The notes: generated by a model from the letters alone, not told the origin. Positions 25,959 to 35,605 are shown, numbered from the stretch's first letter. The stretch is DNA of 64,000 nt from an uncultured Rhodospirillales bacterium (GCA_903823665.1 CAIJTR010000062.1:27413-91412), one strand, 5' to 3'. Made by a program: numbers and translations.

Positions 25959-26881
25959 ATCACCTCGTCAATCCGATCCGCGCCACAAGCCAGCATCGCA
26001 AGCCGGTCAAACCCCAGCGCGATTCCGGCACAGGGTGGCATATACGCGAGTGCTTCGAGAAAAGCCTCATCCATCGGCCAGTCCGGCCCACCATAAATCG
26101 CGTGACGCCGCGCACGGTCATGCTCAAAGCGAGCGCGCTGCTCGGTGGGATCGGTGAGTTCCTCGAACGCGTTGGCGAGTTCCATACCGCCCATATAAAG
26201 CTCAAACCGCAACGCCACCCGCGGATCAGCCGGATCACGCCGCGCCAGCGCCGCCTGTGCCGTGGGCCAATGGGTCAGAAACACCGGATGCGCGTGACCC
26301 ACCACCGGGTCGATGCGCTCCAATATCAGCCGGAAGAACAAATCCTCCCACTCCTCACCGTCCCGCAATCGCGTCTCCGCCTGCGCCGCCAAAGCCACCG
26401 CATCCTCCGCCGTGCCGAGCAAATCCGCCCCCACGTAGCGCGAGAACGCCTCCGCCATCGTCAGCCGCTCAAACGGCGGCAGCGTCTGACCCGGCAACAC
26501 CGCCCGGATCAGCGCCTCCGTCTCATCCATCAAATCCGCCATGCTGGCACCGGGCCGATACCATTCCAGCATCGTGAACTCATGCGAATGCCGCGCCGCC
26601 TGCTCCTCATTGCGCCACACGCGCGCCAGCTGGAAAATCGCGCCGGAGCCCGCCGACAGCAGCCGCTTCATGGCGAATTCCGGGCTTGTGTGCAGGAACA
26701 GCGCCTCACTCTCGCCGGTTGGCAGACGGCGGGAGGTCGCGAAAGCACGCAGATGCACCTCCTCCCCGGGCGTCGGCACCGCGTAAGGCGTCTCCACCTC
26801 CAAATACCCACGCGCATCGAAAAACCGGCGCACATCCTGCGCCAGACGAGCCCTCCGGCGCAGTTTGTCAATCACGCTCAT
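25949..26881 (-). CDS. epmA: EF-P lysine ligase-like protein (EpmA/GenX/PoxA family)
   Basis: A 310-residue protein equal to the catalytic domain of class II lysyl-tRNA synthetase without the anticodon-binding domain, the hallmark of EpmA (325 residues in E. coli). Class II motifs are visible: 'FFDARGYLEVETP', 'FQLARVWRNEEQAARHSHEF' (motif 2 with the ATP-binding Arg) and 'GIALGFDRLAML' (motif 3). EpmA attaches (R)-beta-lysine to elongation factor P. The gene for the matching lysine 2,3-aminomutase, EpmB, lies about 900 bases away in divergent orientation. The ATG overlaps the stop of the PhzF-like gene (ATGA). Confidence 0.93.
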   Translation of the reverse strand: MSVIDKLRRRARLAQDVRRFFDARGYLEVETPYAVPTPGEEVHLRAFATSRRLPTGESEALFLHTSPEFAMKRLLSAGSGAIFQLARVWRNEEQAARHSHEFTMLEWYRPGASMADLMDETEALIRAVLPGQTLPPFERLTMAEAFSRYVGADLLGTAEDAVALAAQAETRLRDGEEWEDLFFRLILERIDPVVGHAHPVFLTHWPTAQAALARRDPADPRVALRFELYMGGMELANAFEELTDPTEQRARFEHDRARRHAIYGGPDWPMDEAFLEALAYMPPCAGIALGFDRLAMLACGADRIDEVMWR

Positions 26882-27741
26882 GGCAGCCGCAGAAACTGCC
26901 CCTCGGCCACCACCACCGCACCACCGCCAATCGAAACACCCGTCACGCTGCCGTCGGAAGCCCGGGTGATCTGCGCCACCAACCGGCTTGGCCGCCCCAT
27001 TTCCACACCCTGATCGATGACGAGATGCGTGGCATCCGTGTCCATGCTCCCCGCAAGTGCAGCCGCGGCCGACCCGGTGGCCGGGTCCTCCGTAATGCCA
27101 AATTTCGGCGCGAACATGCGCGAGTGAATATGCGTCGTCGGTCCGTCATGCTGCGTCGCGGCGTAGATATAGACCGAGCGCCCACCCCACAAATCCTGCG
27201 TCAGCGCGTGCCAGCGATCACCATGCAGCTGACTGCGTGCCACACCCTCGCGCCTGCGAACCGGCATAAACAGAAACGGCATGCCATAGCCCGCCTGCCA
27301 CGGATCACCCGCCAAATCCGCCTCAGTCAGCCCAATCGCGTCGGCCAGCGCCACCGCCGCCACGCCATGCGGCCGCACCTCGGCAGGACCATCCATGAAC
27401 AACGTTGCCCCACCTTCACGCAGCACCACCCGAACCGGCCCTATATTCTCCTCCAGCACGATCTCGCTCAGCCCCGCCGTGCGTCCGAGATGAGCGAGCA
27501 CCACCGAAGTGCCAATCGTCGGGTGGCCCGCAAACACCATCTCTGATGCAGGCGTGAAAATCCGCACCCGGAACCGCCCCGGAGCCGAGCCGGGCGTCAC
27601 AAACGTGCTCTCGGCGAAATTCATCTCCCGCGTCAGCGTCTGCATCTGCTGCGTCTCCAGCCCCTCAGCGTCATAAAACACCGCCAGCTGGTTGCCGCCG
27701 AACGCCACGTCGGTGAACACGTCGGCGATGATGTATTTCAT
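26878..27741 (-). CDS. PhzF family protein (isomerase-like)
   Basis: A 287-residue protein with the two-lobed diaminopimelate-epimerase-like fold of the PhzF family. N-terminal 'VFTDVAFGGNQLAVFYDAEG', the catalytic Glu in 'NFAEST' (about Glu44) and 'DPATGSAAAALAG' in the C-terminal lobe are all characteristic. PhzF itself isomerises a phenazine precursor; most relatives have no known substrate. It overlaps the EpmA-like gene by four bases and its start is 47 bases from the divergent EpmB-like gene, so it sits inside the EF-P modification locus. A link to that pathway is only suggested by position. Confidence 0.9.
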   Translation of the reverse strand: MKYIIADVFTDVAFGGNQLAVFYDAEGLETQQMQTLTREMNFAESTFVTPGSAPGRFRVRIFTPASEMVFAGHPTIGTSVVLAHLGRTAGLSEIVLEENIGPVRVVLREGGATLFMDGPAEVRPHGVAAVALADAIGLTEADLAGDPWQAGYGMPFLFMPVRRREGVARSQLHGDRWHALTQDLWGGRSVYIYAATQHDGPTTHIHSRMFAPKFGITEDPATGSAAAALAGSMDTDATHLVIDQGVEMGRPSRLVAQITRASDGSVTGVSIGGGAVVVAEGQFLRLP

Positions 27742-27788
27742 GTCGCACTCCGGTTGCTTGGCCGCGCGCGCAGGACTACACGCCGCCG

Positions 27789-28814
27789 ATGGACCAATCG
27801 ATACCGCAAACGCTCCGCGATCCCCAGGCGCTGATCAACGCCGGCCTCGTCATGCCTGCCCAGCGTGAGGCCCTCGAAGCCGTGGGCCAACGCTACGCCG
27901 TGGCCATCCCGCCCGCCTTGCAGGCCCTGATCGACGACCCGTCCGGCCCCATCGGCCGCCAATTTATCCCCGATGCAGCCGAACTCATCACCGCCGGGCA
28001 CGAACGCCTGGACCCCATCGGCGATGACGCGCTCAGCCCCATCAAAGGCATCGTCCACCGCTATGCCGACCGCGCGCTGCTCAAGCCCCTCCTCATCTGC
28101 CCCACCTATTGCCGCTTCTGCTTCCGGCGCGAACACGTCGGCCCCGATGGCGGCCTGCTCACCGAGGCAGAACTCGCCGCAGCGTTGGACTGGCTGCGCG
28201 CGAGGACCGACATCACCGAAATCATCCTCACCGGCGGTGACCCGCTGATGCTCTCACCCCGTCGTCTCGGCGAGATCATCGACGCACTCTCCGCCATGGA
28301 CCACATCGCCATCATCCGCATCCACACCCGCGTGCCCGTCACCATGCCGGAGCGCGTGACGGCCGAACTAGCGGCGGCAATGCGCACCGAAAAGGCGATG
28401 TTCGTCGTCCTACACAGCAACCACGCCAGCGAGATCACGCCCGCAGCCCGCACAGCCCTACGTCGCATTCAATCCGAGGCCATCCCAGTCCTCGGCCAAT
28501 CCGTACTCCTGCGCGGTGTCAACGACAGCGAAGCCGCCCTCGAAGCCCTGTTCCGCGCCATGCTCGCCGCCCGAGTAAAGCCCTACTACCTCCACCAGCT
28601 CGACGCCGCCCCCGGCACCGCCCGCTTCCACGTCCCCATCGCCGAGGGCCAGGCCCTGCTGCGCGGCTTACGTGGACGTGTCACCGGCCTCGCCTGGCCC
28701 ACCTACGTGCTCGACATCCCCGGCGGTGCTGGCAAAGTGCCGCTCAATCCTGGGTATTTGGAGGCGGACGATCATGTGCGAGACCCAAAAGGCACGATGC
28801 ATCGTCTGGCGTAG
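27789..28814 (+). CDS. epmB: EF-P beta-lysylation radical SAM aminomutase (EpmB/KamA family)
   Basis: A 341-residue radical SAM enzyme. The iron-sulfur motif CxxxCxxC is 'CPTYCRFC' with Cys104, Cys108 and Cys111. 'EIILTGGDPLMLSP' is the SAM-binding GGD motif, and 'PYYLHQLDAAPGTARFHVPI' matches the PLP region of lysine 2,3-aminomutases. Length agrees with EpmB (342) rather than with catabolic KamA (about 416). It converts (S)-alpha-lysine to (R)-beta-lysine for transfer by EpmA onto EF-P. The EF-P gene itself is not in the window. The DUF3179 gene starts within its last 41 bases. Confidence 0.93.
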   Translation: MDQSIPQTLRDPQALINAGLVMPAQREALEAVGQRYAVAIPPALQALIDDPSGPIGRQFIPDAAELITAGHERLDPIGDDALSPIKGIVHRYADRALLKPLLICPTYCRFCFRREHVGPDGGLLTEAELAAALDWLRARTDITEIILTGGDPLMLSPRRLGEIIDALSAMDHIAIIRIHTRVPVTMPERVTAELAAAMRTEKAMFVVLHSNHASEITPAARTALRRIQSEAIPVLGQSVLLRGVNDSEAALEALFRAMLAARVKPYYLHQLDAAPGTARFHVPIAEGQALLRGLRGRVTGLAWPTYVLDIPGGAGKVPLNPGYLEADDHVRDPKGTMHRLA

Positions 28815-30156
28815 AGCCTCCATCGCGGCCCTGCTGCTGCTCGGCCTTCTCACATGTCCGGTCCGAACACAGTCCTCCGAACAGGACACCGCCATCCATC
28901 AGGCCCTTAGCGGCACCGCGCGCGAACGACGAGCGGGGATGCAGTATCTGGTCCAGAACGCAGACCGTGGGTCGGTGGCACTCCTGATCCAGTTGCTGCG
29001 TTTCCAGCCGGACGATGCCGACAGCCTCATCGCCAAATTGCAGGAGCTAACCGGCGCGGATCCTGGCGCGCAATGGTTCGAATGGATGCTCTGGCAGCAA
29101 GCGCACCCCGAAATCGTGCCCAATCCCGGCTACATCGCATTCCTCAGCACCATGCTGTCGCGCATCGACCCAACATTTCGGCGCTTCATCCAACCAGACA
29201 TGCGCCATGACATCCGGCCGGAGGAAATCGTCTGGGGCGGTGTCGCCGTCGATGGCATTCCAGCACTCGACAATCCAGCCCTGATCACCGCCACCCAGGC
29301 CAGCTATCTCAACGCCTCCGATCAGGTGTTCGGCGTCGAGATCAACGGCGACGCCCGCGCCTATCCGCTGCGCATCGCCAACTGGCACGAGATGATCAAC
29401 GACGTGGTGGGCGGCGTTCCCGTAAGCCTCGCCTATTGCACGCTCTGCGGCTCCGGCATTTTGTTCGACGGACGCGTGGCCGGGCGCGCCCGGCCGTTCA
29501 CCTTCGGATCATCCGGTCTGCTCTATCGCTCCAACAAGTTGATGTATGACCGACAGACAAACTCGCTGTGGAGCCAATTCAACGGCAAACCCGTCGTGGG
29601 ACAGCTCGTGGGCTCCGCCATCACGCTGACCGTCCTGCCGGTGGTGATCACGTCGTGGCAGCAATGGCGGTCCTTGCATCCGGGCACCCAGGTCCTCTCG
29701 CTCAACACCGGCTTTGCGCGGGATTACGGCACGGGCATCGCCTACCATGACTACTTCGCAAGCCCCGCGCTGATGTTCCCAGCTCTGGCCGGAGACCCAA
29801 GGCTTGCGGTGAAAGACCGCGTGTTCGGTGTTCGCCTCCCTGGTGGGGCCAAGGCCTTCAAACTCAGCACGCTTGCAGGCGGTGCTGTCATCAACGACCA
29901 CGTGGGTCTGGCCGGCATCGTGGTGATCGGCGAGCCAGGCGGACAAGGTGCCCGCGCCTATCGCAGCGATGGCAGGCCATTCCAGCGCGGTTCAACGCCG
30001 GATCAGCTCATCGAAGGCAACACCATTTGGCATATTACCGAGGTCGCTTTGATCGGACCTGATGGTACGACACTGCCCCGCCTGCCCGGTCACGTCGCCT
30101 ACTGGTTCGCATGGTCCGGCGCCTTTGAGGACGCACAGCTTGGCGCTGATCCGTAA
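28774..30156 (+). CDS. Exported DUF3179 domain protein
   Basis: A 460-residue protein. The ATG at 28774 is chosen because GGAGG lies nine bases upstream and a signal peptide follows ('ASIAALLLLGLLTCPVRTQS'). It overlaps the end of the EpmB-like gene. The N-terminal 100 residues contain helical repeats. The rest is DUF3179, with the conserved cysteine segment 'AYCTLCGSGILFDGRVAGRA', a pattern that could bind a metal or cofactor, and 'ALLTYR'-like 'GLLYRSNKLMYDRQTNSLWSQ'-type sequence. No biochemical function is established for the family. It is probably periplasmic. Confidence 0.85.
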   Translation: MCETQKARCIVWRRASIAALLLLGLLTCPVRTQSSEQDTAIHQALSGTARERRAGMQYLVQNADRGSVALLIQLLRFQPDDADSLIAKLQELTGADPGAQWFEWMLWQQAHPEIVPNPGYIAFLSTMLSRIDPTFRRFIQPDMRHDIRPEEIVWGGVAVDGIPALDNPALITATQASYLNASDQVFGVEINGDARAYPLRIANWHEMINDVVGGVPVSLAYCTLCGSGILFDGRVAGRARPFTFGSSGLLYRSNKLMYDRQTNSLWSQFNGKPVVGQLVGSAITLTVLPVVITSWQQWRSLHPGTQVLSLNTGFARDYGTGIAYHDYFASPALMFPALAGDPRLAVKDRVFGVRLPGGAKAFKLSTLAGGAVINDHVGLAGIVVIGEPGGQGARAYRSDGRPFQRGSTPDQLIEGNTIWHITEVALIGPDGTTLPRLPGHVAYWFAWSGAFEDAQLGADP

Positions 30157-30168
30157 CGCCGCAGCCGC

Positions 30169-30777
30169 CTAAATCTCGACAATCCGGTTCGGCAGCTCAT
30201 CCTTCGGCAGCGCCCCAGGCGGAAAATGCGTGGCCAGCACCGCACCACAGCGCTCAATGGCCGCGATAAACCCATCAGCGGGCTTGCCATCCTTGATCGC
30301 CGCCACTAACGCACCCACCGCATCCGCCCAAACCGACGCATCCACCTTCGCATCAATCCCAGCATCCGCCGCAATCTCAACGTAATGCTCAGCAGCCGAG
30401 GCAAAGATCAGCACGCCGGTGCGCCCGGTGGTTTTGTCGATCCCCTGCGCCATAAACTGCCGTATCGCCTCTGCATGGGCATTTTGCTCCAGCGTGCGAC
30501 GCGGGATAATACGGTATTTCACGGAGCGGATCGAAAACACCAGCGCCGCCACCACGAACACCGCAAGCTGGACGAGATAGACAATCCCGTCATCCCACTC
30601 CGTCAATGTCAGCATCGGCAGCGGGGCGAGCAACGCCAGGGCCGCCGCCCACGCCACCGGAACCAGCCGGTAATCGCTGGAATGCCGCGCGATCACGCAG
30701 AAAATCTCACCCGCGGTCTGGCTCTCAGCCGTTTGAATGGCCGCACTCACCCGCAGCTTGTCGGCGTCTGAGATCAT
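30169..30777 (-). CDS. TPM domain membrane protein (short form)
   Basis: A 202-residue protein with a TPM domain at both sides of a pair of hydrophobic segments ('[17 protein letters not shown]' and '[16 protein letters not shown]'). '[20 protein letters not shown]' and '[20 protein letters not shown]' are typical. The ATG at 30777 lies two bases after the stop of the larger TPM gene, so the two are co-transcribed. TPM proteins are linked to membrane quality control and to LemA, which heads this operon. No catalytic role can be claimed. Confidence 0.85.
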   Translation of the reverse strand: MISDADKLRVSAAIQTAESQTAGEIFCVIARHSSDYRLVPVAWAAALALLAPLPMLTLTEWDDGIVYLVQLAVFVVAALVFSIRSVKYRIIPRRTLEQNAHAEAIRQFMAQGIDKTTGRTGVLIFASAAEHYVEIAADAGIDAKVDASVWADAVGALVAAIKDGKPADGFIAAIERCGAVLATHFPPGALPKDELPNRIVEI

Positions 30778-30778
30778 C

Positions 30779-31576
30779 TCACCACTTCCCCGAACTGCCG
30801 CCGCCACCGAACGAGCCGCCGCCGCCGCCAAAACTCGGCCCACTCCCGCCCGAGCCGCCGCGCCCGCTGGAGGTCGCCGCCATGAAGGCCATCTGCGTCA
30901 TAATCTGACACAGCACCCCGCCGCTGACGGCACAGTGAATGAGCAGAAACACAAACACCACGCCGCACGCGATGATAGCCCAAAGCGGAATACCACCGGT
31001 CTGCACGCGTGACACATGCTGAACCGGCTTGGCCACCGCACTGGCATCGCCACGCAGCAACTGAATAATCTGCGCCGTCCCACGCTTGATCCCGGTCGGA
31101 TAATCCCCGGTGCGAAATGCCGGCAGGATCGTGCTCTCGATGATCACCCGAGTGGCGGCATCGGTCAGCACGCCCTCCAGCCCGTAGCCCACCTCAATCC
31201 GCACCGCCCGCTCAGTCGGGGCCACAATCAGCAGCGCCCCCGTGTTGGTGTCCTTCTGGCCAATCTTCCAGAACCGGCCCAGTTGATAGCCGTAATCAGC
31301 GATATCCCGCCCTTGCAGCGACTTGACCGTGGCCACCACCACCTGACTGGACGTGGTGGCCTCCAACGCGGCAAGTGCATCTGAAATGGCAGCCTGATCC
31401 TGCGGCGGCAGCAACCCAGCCTGATCCACCACCCGCCCGGTCAGCGGAGGAAACACCAGCGCCGACGAAACGGGAGCAGAGGCCGCAGCAGGAGCCGGGG
31501 CCTGCGCCTGGACCTGGGCCAAAGCAGCACCAGCGAGGCAAACCCACGCCAGTGCCGCCAGGATCATGCGGCGCAT
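30779..31576 (-). CDS. TPM domain protein, YgcG family, Gly-rich C terminus
   Basis: A 265-residue protein with a signal peptide ('[15 protein letters not shown]') followed by a TPM domain: '[20 protein letters not shown]' and '[19 protein letters not shown]'. One membrane span lies at about residues 210-230 and the tail is a glycine/serine-rich run ending in 'GSSGKW', common in this family. The domain faces the periplasm. It sits between lemA and the short TPM gene; the same LemA-TPM pairing occurs in many proteobacteria. Confidence 0.9.
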   Translation of the reverse strand: MRRMILAALAWVCLAGAALAQVQAQAPAPAAASAPVSSALVFPPLTGRVVDQAGLLPPQDQAAISDALAALEATTSSQVVVATVKSLQGRDIADYGYQLGRFWKIGQKDTNTGALLIVAPTERAVRIEVGYGLEGVLTDAATRVIIESTILPAFRTGDYPTGIKRGTAQIIQLLRGDASAVAKPVQHVSRVQTGGIPLWAIIACGVVFVFLLIHCAVSGGVLCQIMTQMAFMAATSSGRGGSGGSGPSFGGGGGSFGGGGSSGKW

Positions 31577-31581
31577 AGGCG

Positions 31582-32193
31582 TCAGAACTTCACCGCCGGT
31601 GCCACCTTCGCGCTGTCGTCAATCGTGAACTCCTCCATCCGCTTATGCCCGGCATACAGCGTCGCCGCCCATAGGCGACCCGGGAAGGTGCTGATCTCGG
31701 TGTTATAAACCCGCACCGCCTCAATATAGTCGCGCCGAGCCACCGCAATCCGGTTCTCAGTGCCCTCAAGCTGGGACTGCAGAGCCAGATAGTTCTGGTT
31801 CGACTTCAGCTCCGGATACGTCTCGGAAATGGCCAGCAACCGACCCAATGAGCCGGAAAGCTGAGACTGCGCAGCCTGGAACTTCTTGAACTGCTCCGGG
31901 TCGGTGATTGTGTCGCTATCCACCTTCACCTGCGTGGCGGACGCACGAGCCTTCACCACCGCCTCCAGCACGCTGCTCTCCTGCTTGGCGAACCCTTTCA
32001 CCGTCTCCACCAGATTGGGAATCAGATCAGACCGCCGCTGATACTGGTTCAGCACCTCCGACCACTTCGCCTTCGCCAGTTCCTCATAGGTCGGGATGTT
32101 GTTCACCCCGCAACCGGACAGCACCAAGCACAGCAGCGGCATCAGCACCGCAAACCGGAACGAAAAACGGGGGCGGGCCGCGAGAGCGTGCAT
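31582..32193 (-). CDS. LemA family lipoprotein
   Basis: A 203-residue protein. After a signal sequence with lipobox 'LVLSGC' comes the LemA domain: a long antiparallel helical bundle with 'WSEVLNQYQRRSDLIPNLVE' and 'ISETYPELKSNQNYLALQSQ'. The ATG at 32193 has GGAG seven bases upstream; the longer open frame reaches into the aceE promoter region. It is the first gene of a LemA-TPM-TPM operon and is divergent from aceE. LemA proteins are membrane-associated with no settled biochemical role. Confidence 0.9.
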   Translation of the reverse strand: MHALAARPRFSFRFAVLMPLLCLVLSGCGVNNIPTYEELAKAKWSEVLNQYQRRSDLIPNLVETVKGFAKQESSVLEAVVKARASATQVKVDSDTITDPEQFKKFQAAQSQLSGSLGRLLAISETYPELKSNQNYLALQSQLEGTENRIAVARRDYIEAVRVYNTEISTFPGRLWAATLYAGHKRMEEFTIDDSAKVAPAVKF

Positions 32194-32259
32194 GTCAAAT
32201 CTCCAAGAAGGATAAAAGCCATTTAGCAGACAACCAGCCGTGATGAAATCGCGCCCCCG

Positions 32260-32289
32260 TTGGCGAGCCATCCGCATCCGGCGTAGCAT
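32260..32289 (+). promoter_or_regulatory. Predicted aceE promoter
   Basis: TTGGCG at 32260-32265 and TAGCAT at 32284-32289 with an 18-base spacer. A transcript would start near 32296, and GGGGAG at 32302-32307 is well placed for the aceE ATG at 32316. The match to the consensus is moderate. Confidence 0.35.
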
Positions 32290-32315
32290 TTCCCCACACC
32301 AGGGGAGATGCCGCC

Positions 32316-35009
32316 ATGAACACCATCCCGGCCAAATCCGCCTCGACGCTCAACGAGGTCAACGATCCCGATCCCGCCGAAACCCGCGAATGGCTTGATG
32401 CGCTCGAAGCCGTTGTCCGCGTCCGCGGCAGCGAGCGCGCCCGCTACGTGCTCAACCGGCTGGAAGCCGCAGGCCAACAACTCGGCCTCATCCCACAGCC
32501 GCAGCCCTTCTCCGCCTATCGCAACACCATCCCCCTCGAACGCCAGCCGCCCTATCCCGGCAACCTCGCAATGGAAGAACGCATCACCGCCATCATCCGC
32601 TGGAACGCGCTGGTGATGGTCATGCGCGCCAACGCCGCCCACGGCGATCTCGGCGGCCATATTGCCAGCTTCGCCTCGGCGGCGGAAATCTTCGAAGTCG
32701 GCTTCAACCATTTCTTCCGTGGAAGCAGCGCGGGGGGCAGTGATGCCGAGGGCGGCGGCGACCTCGTGTTCTTCCAGCCGCACTCCGCCCCGGGCATCTA
32801 CGCCCGCGCCTTCCTCGAAGGCCGGCTGTCCGAAGACCAAATCGGCAACTACCGCCAGGAGCTCACCGGCAACGGCCTGTCCTCCTACCCGCACCCCTGG
32901 CTGATGCCGGATTTCTGGCAGTTCCCCACGGGGTCCATGGGCATCGGGCCGATGAGCGCCATCTACCAGGCCCGTTTCCTGCGCTACCTCCGCGACCGTG
33001 GCCTCACCCCGGACACCGACCGCCACGTCTGGGGCGTGTTCGGTGACGGCGAGATGGACGAGCCTGAATCGATCGGTGCCCTCACCCTCGCCGTCCGCGA
33101 AAAGCTCGACAACGTCACCTTCATCATCAACTGCAACCTCCAGCGGCTCGACGGACCCGTGCGCGGCAACGGCCAGGTCATCCAGGAATTCGAGGCGCTG
33201 TTCACCGGTGCCGGCTGGAACGTCATCAAGGTGCTGTGGGGCACCGAATGGGACGCACTTTTCGGCATCGACCACAAGCACATCCTGCTCAAAACCTTCG
33301 CCAACACCGTTGACGGCAAATACCAAACCCTCGGTGCCATGGACGGCCTCTACAACATCGAGCACTTCTTCGGCCAAGACCCGGAACTGAAAGCCCTCGT
33401 CGCCCACATGTCCGACCGCGAGATCGACGCCCTTCGTCGCGGTGGGCATGATTTGCGCAAACTCCACGCCGCCTTCGCCGCCGCCCGCGCCAACAAGGGA
33501 CGCCCCACCGTCATCCTCGCCAAAACCAAAAAGGGTTTCGGCATGGGGGCCGCCGGTGAATCGCGCAACACCGCGCATCAGGCGAAAAAACTCGACGCCG
33601 CAGCCCTCCTCGCCTTCCGTGACCGCTTCGCCCTGCCGATGAGCGATGAAGCCGCCACCTCGCTTGCCTTCTTCCGCCCCGCCGAAGACAGCGCCGAACT
33701 CCGCTATCTCCGCCAACGCCGCGAGGCCCTCGGCGGACCACTGCCCCGCCGCCGCCGCGAAGCGCCGGTGATCGCCGTGCCGCCCGTCGAATCCTACGCG
33801 CAGTTCGCGCTGGTGCCAGACGGGCGCGACATGTCCACCACCATGGCCGCCGTGCGCATGTTCCAGGCGCTGCTGAAAGACACAACGCTCGGCCCCCGCA
33901 TCGTCCCCATCGTCGCCGACGAGGCCCGCACCTTCGGCATGTCCACCCTGTTCCGCCAGGTCGGCATCTATTCGCCCATCGGCCAGCTTTACGAACCCGA
34001 AGACGCCGGCTCCATGCTCTATTACAAGGAGGCCACCAACGGCCAGTTGCTCGAAGAGGGCATCACCGAAGCCGGAGCCATCTCCTCCTGGGTCGCCGCC
34101 GCCACCTCGTACTCCGTCAGCGGTGTGCCGATGCTGCCGTTCTACATCTACTACTCCATGTTCGGCTTCCAACGCGTCGGCGATCTCATCTGGGCCGCAG
34201 CCGACCAACGCGCCCGCGGCTTTCTGTTCGGGGCCACCGCCGGCCGCACCACCCTCGGCGGTGAGGGCCTGCAACATCAGGACGGCTCAAGCCACATCGC
34301 AGCATCCTGCGTCCCCAACTGCCGCGCCTACGACCCGTGCTTCGCCGGCGAACTCGCCATCATCCTCGACCACGGCATGCGCTCGATGATGGAGCAGCAG
34401 CGCGACGAGTTCTATTACGTCACCCTGATGAACGAGAATTACGCCCAAGCCCCGCTCCCCGAAAACGCTGCCTCAGACGTCATCGCCGGCCTCTACCAAT
34501 TCCGCCGCGCCGAGAACGCCGCCATCCGCCTCATCGGCTCCGGTGCCATCCTGCGCGAGATCATCGCCGCCGCCGATCTGCTCCGCTCCGACTGGAACAT
34601 CGACGCCGAAATCTGGAGCGCGACCAGCTTCACCGAGCTCGACCGCACCGCCCGCGAAGCCGCCCGCTGGAACCGTCTGCACCCCACCGAGCCGCCGCGC
34701 ATCAGCCACGTCGAACGCTGCCTGCCCGGTGCCACCCCCATCATCGCCGCCACCGACTACGTTCGCGCCTACCCGCAGCTCATCGCGCCCCACCTGCAGG
34801 CCCGCATGATCACCCTCGGCACCGACGGCTTCGGCCGCAGCGACACCCGCGCCCGCCTGCGCCGCTTCTTCGAGATCGACCGCCACCACATTGTAGTGGC
34901 CGCTCTCGACACCTTGGCGCGCGAAGGCAGCATCCCCCGCAACATTCCCCTCACCGCCATCACGCGCTATGGCATCAACCCGGACGCCCCGGCCCCATGG
35001 AGCGTCTGA
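32316..35009 (+). CDS. aceE: Pyruvate dehydrogenase E1 component, homodimeric type
   Basis: An 897-residue ThDP enzyme that decarboxylates pyruvate and passes the acetyl group to lipoylated E2. The ThDP motif begins 'GDGEMDEPESIGAL' and ends in the Asn-rich 'FIINCNLQRLDGPVRGNG'. The C-terminal half carries 'MLPFYIYYSMFGFQRVGDL' and 'GRTTLGGEGLQHQDGSSH', both typical of AceE. The antisense strand is open for 684 codons here, a by-product of GC-rich codon use. The TGA overlaps the ATG of an E2-like gene (TGATG). No lipoyl-bearing E2 or E3 gene is in the window. Confidence 0.97.
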   Translation: MNTIPAKSASTLNEVNDPDPAETREWLDALEAVVRVRGSERARYVLNRLEAAGQQLGLIPQPQPFSAYRNTIPLERQPPYPGNLAMEERITAIIRWNALVMVMRANAAHGDLGGHIASFASAAEIFEVGFNHFFRGSSAGGSDAEGGGDLVFFQPHSAPGIYARAFLEGRLSEDQIGNYRQELTGNGLSSYPHPWLMPDFWQFPTGSMGIGPMSAIYQARFLRYLRDRGLTPDTDRHVWGVFGDGEMDEPESIGALTLAVREKLDNVTFIINCNLQRLDGPVRGNGQVIQEFEALFTGAGWNVIKVLWGTEWDALFGIDHKHILLKTFANTVDGKYQTLGAMDGLYNIEHFFGQDPELKALVAHMSDREIDALRRGGHDLRKLHAAFAAARANKGRPTVILAKTKKGFGMGAAGESRNTAHQAKKLDAAALLAFRDRFALPMSDEAATSLAFFRPAEDSAELRYLRQRREALGGPLPRRRREAPVIAVPPVESYAQFALVPDGRDMSTTMAAVRMFQALLKDTTLGPRIVPIVADEARTFGMSTLFRQVGIYSPIGQLYEPEDAGSMLYYKEATNGQLLEEGITEAGAISSWVAAATSYSVSGVPMLPFYIYYSMFGFQRVGDLIWAAADQRARGFLFGATAGRTTLGGEGLQHQDGSSHIAASCVPNCRAYDPCFAGELAIILDHGMRSMMEQQRDEFYYVTLMNENYAQAPLPENAASDVIAGLYQFRRAENAAIRLIGSGAILREIIAAADLLRSDWNIDAEIWSATSFTELDRTAREAARWNRLHPTEPPRISHVERCLPGATPIIAATDYVRAYPQLIAPHLQARMITLGTDGFGRSDTRARLRRFFEIDRHHIVVAALDTLAREGSIPRNIPLTAITRYGINPDAPAPWSV

Positions 35010-35605
35010 TGCCCGAAACGCCAGCCTATGCAGGCCCCACCGTCCGCAAACTCGCCCGGGAATTCGGCCTCGACCTCTCCCGCGTGGAAGGCACCGGCGA
35101 AGGTGGCCGCGTGCAAACCGAAGACCTCACCCGCCACGTCCAACAGGCCCTTGCCGGAAACCACGTCACAACCGCCGCCCTCACAGGCGAAGCCGACATC
35201 ACCGCCCTCGAAGCCCTCCGCGAGCAATTCAACGAGCGAGACACATCCCCACCCGTCCCGCTGCTCAGCTTCCTCATCAAGGCAATCCCGCACGCCCCCA
35301 TCACACTGATCCTCGAAACCCCCGACGGCCCGCACACCAAGATCATCACAAAATTGGAAACAAAAGGTTTACGCGCCATCACCGCCGAACTCGAAACCCC
35401 GGCCCCCGCCACCACACACAAAACCACCCTCACCGCCGCCCAACCCGAAATCAAACCCATCTGGAGCGGCGAAACCTTCACCGCCCGCCGCATCCTCCCC
35501 CTCACCCTCACCTACGACCCACGCACCATGCCCCCAACCGAAGCCACGCATCTCCTAGCCCGCCTCACCACCATCCTCGCCGATTTCCGCCTCAGCCTGC
35601 TGTAG
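35009..35605 (+). CDS. Degenerate E2-like protein: subunit-binding domain plus shortened, inactive acyltransferase domain
   Basis: A 198-residue protein coupled to aceE by a TGATG overlap. Residues 7-44 are a peripheral subunit-binding domain ('AGPTVRKLAREFGLDLSRVE' and 'GEGGRVQTEDL'). The C terminus aligns with the end of dihydrolipoamide acetyltransferases, but where these read SYDHRxxDG it reads 'TYDPRTMPP': the catalytic His is Pro171 and the Asp-Gly is Pro175-Pro176. No lipoyl domain exists, and the middle is about 100 residues shorter than in E2. It cannot be an acetyltransferase of the normal kind. An adaptor or scaffold role like E3-binding protein is an inference. Confidence 0.8.
   Translation: MPETPAYAGPTVRKLAREFGLDLSRVEGTGEGGRVQTEDLTRHVQQALAGNHVTTAALTGEADITALEALREQFNERDTSPPVPLLSFLIKAIPHAPITLILETPDGPHTKIITKLETKGLRAITAELETPAPATTHKTTLTAAQPEIKPIWSGETFTARRILPLTLTYDPRTMPPTEATHLLARLTTILADFRLSLL

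Noticed and set aside
32223..34277. Very long open frame of 684 codons antisense to aceE
   Set aside because: The aceE frame has full family motifs. The antisense product is rich in Gly, Val, Asp and Glu without domains, and it arises from GC-rich third positions on the coding strand.
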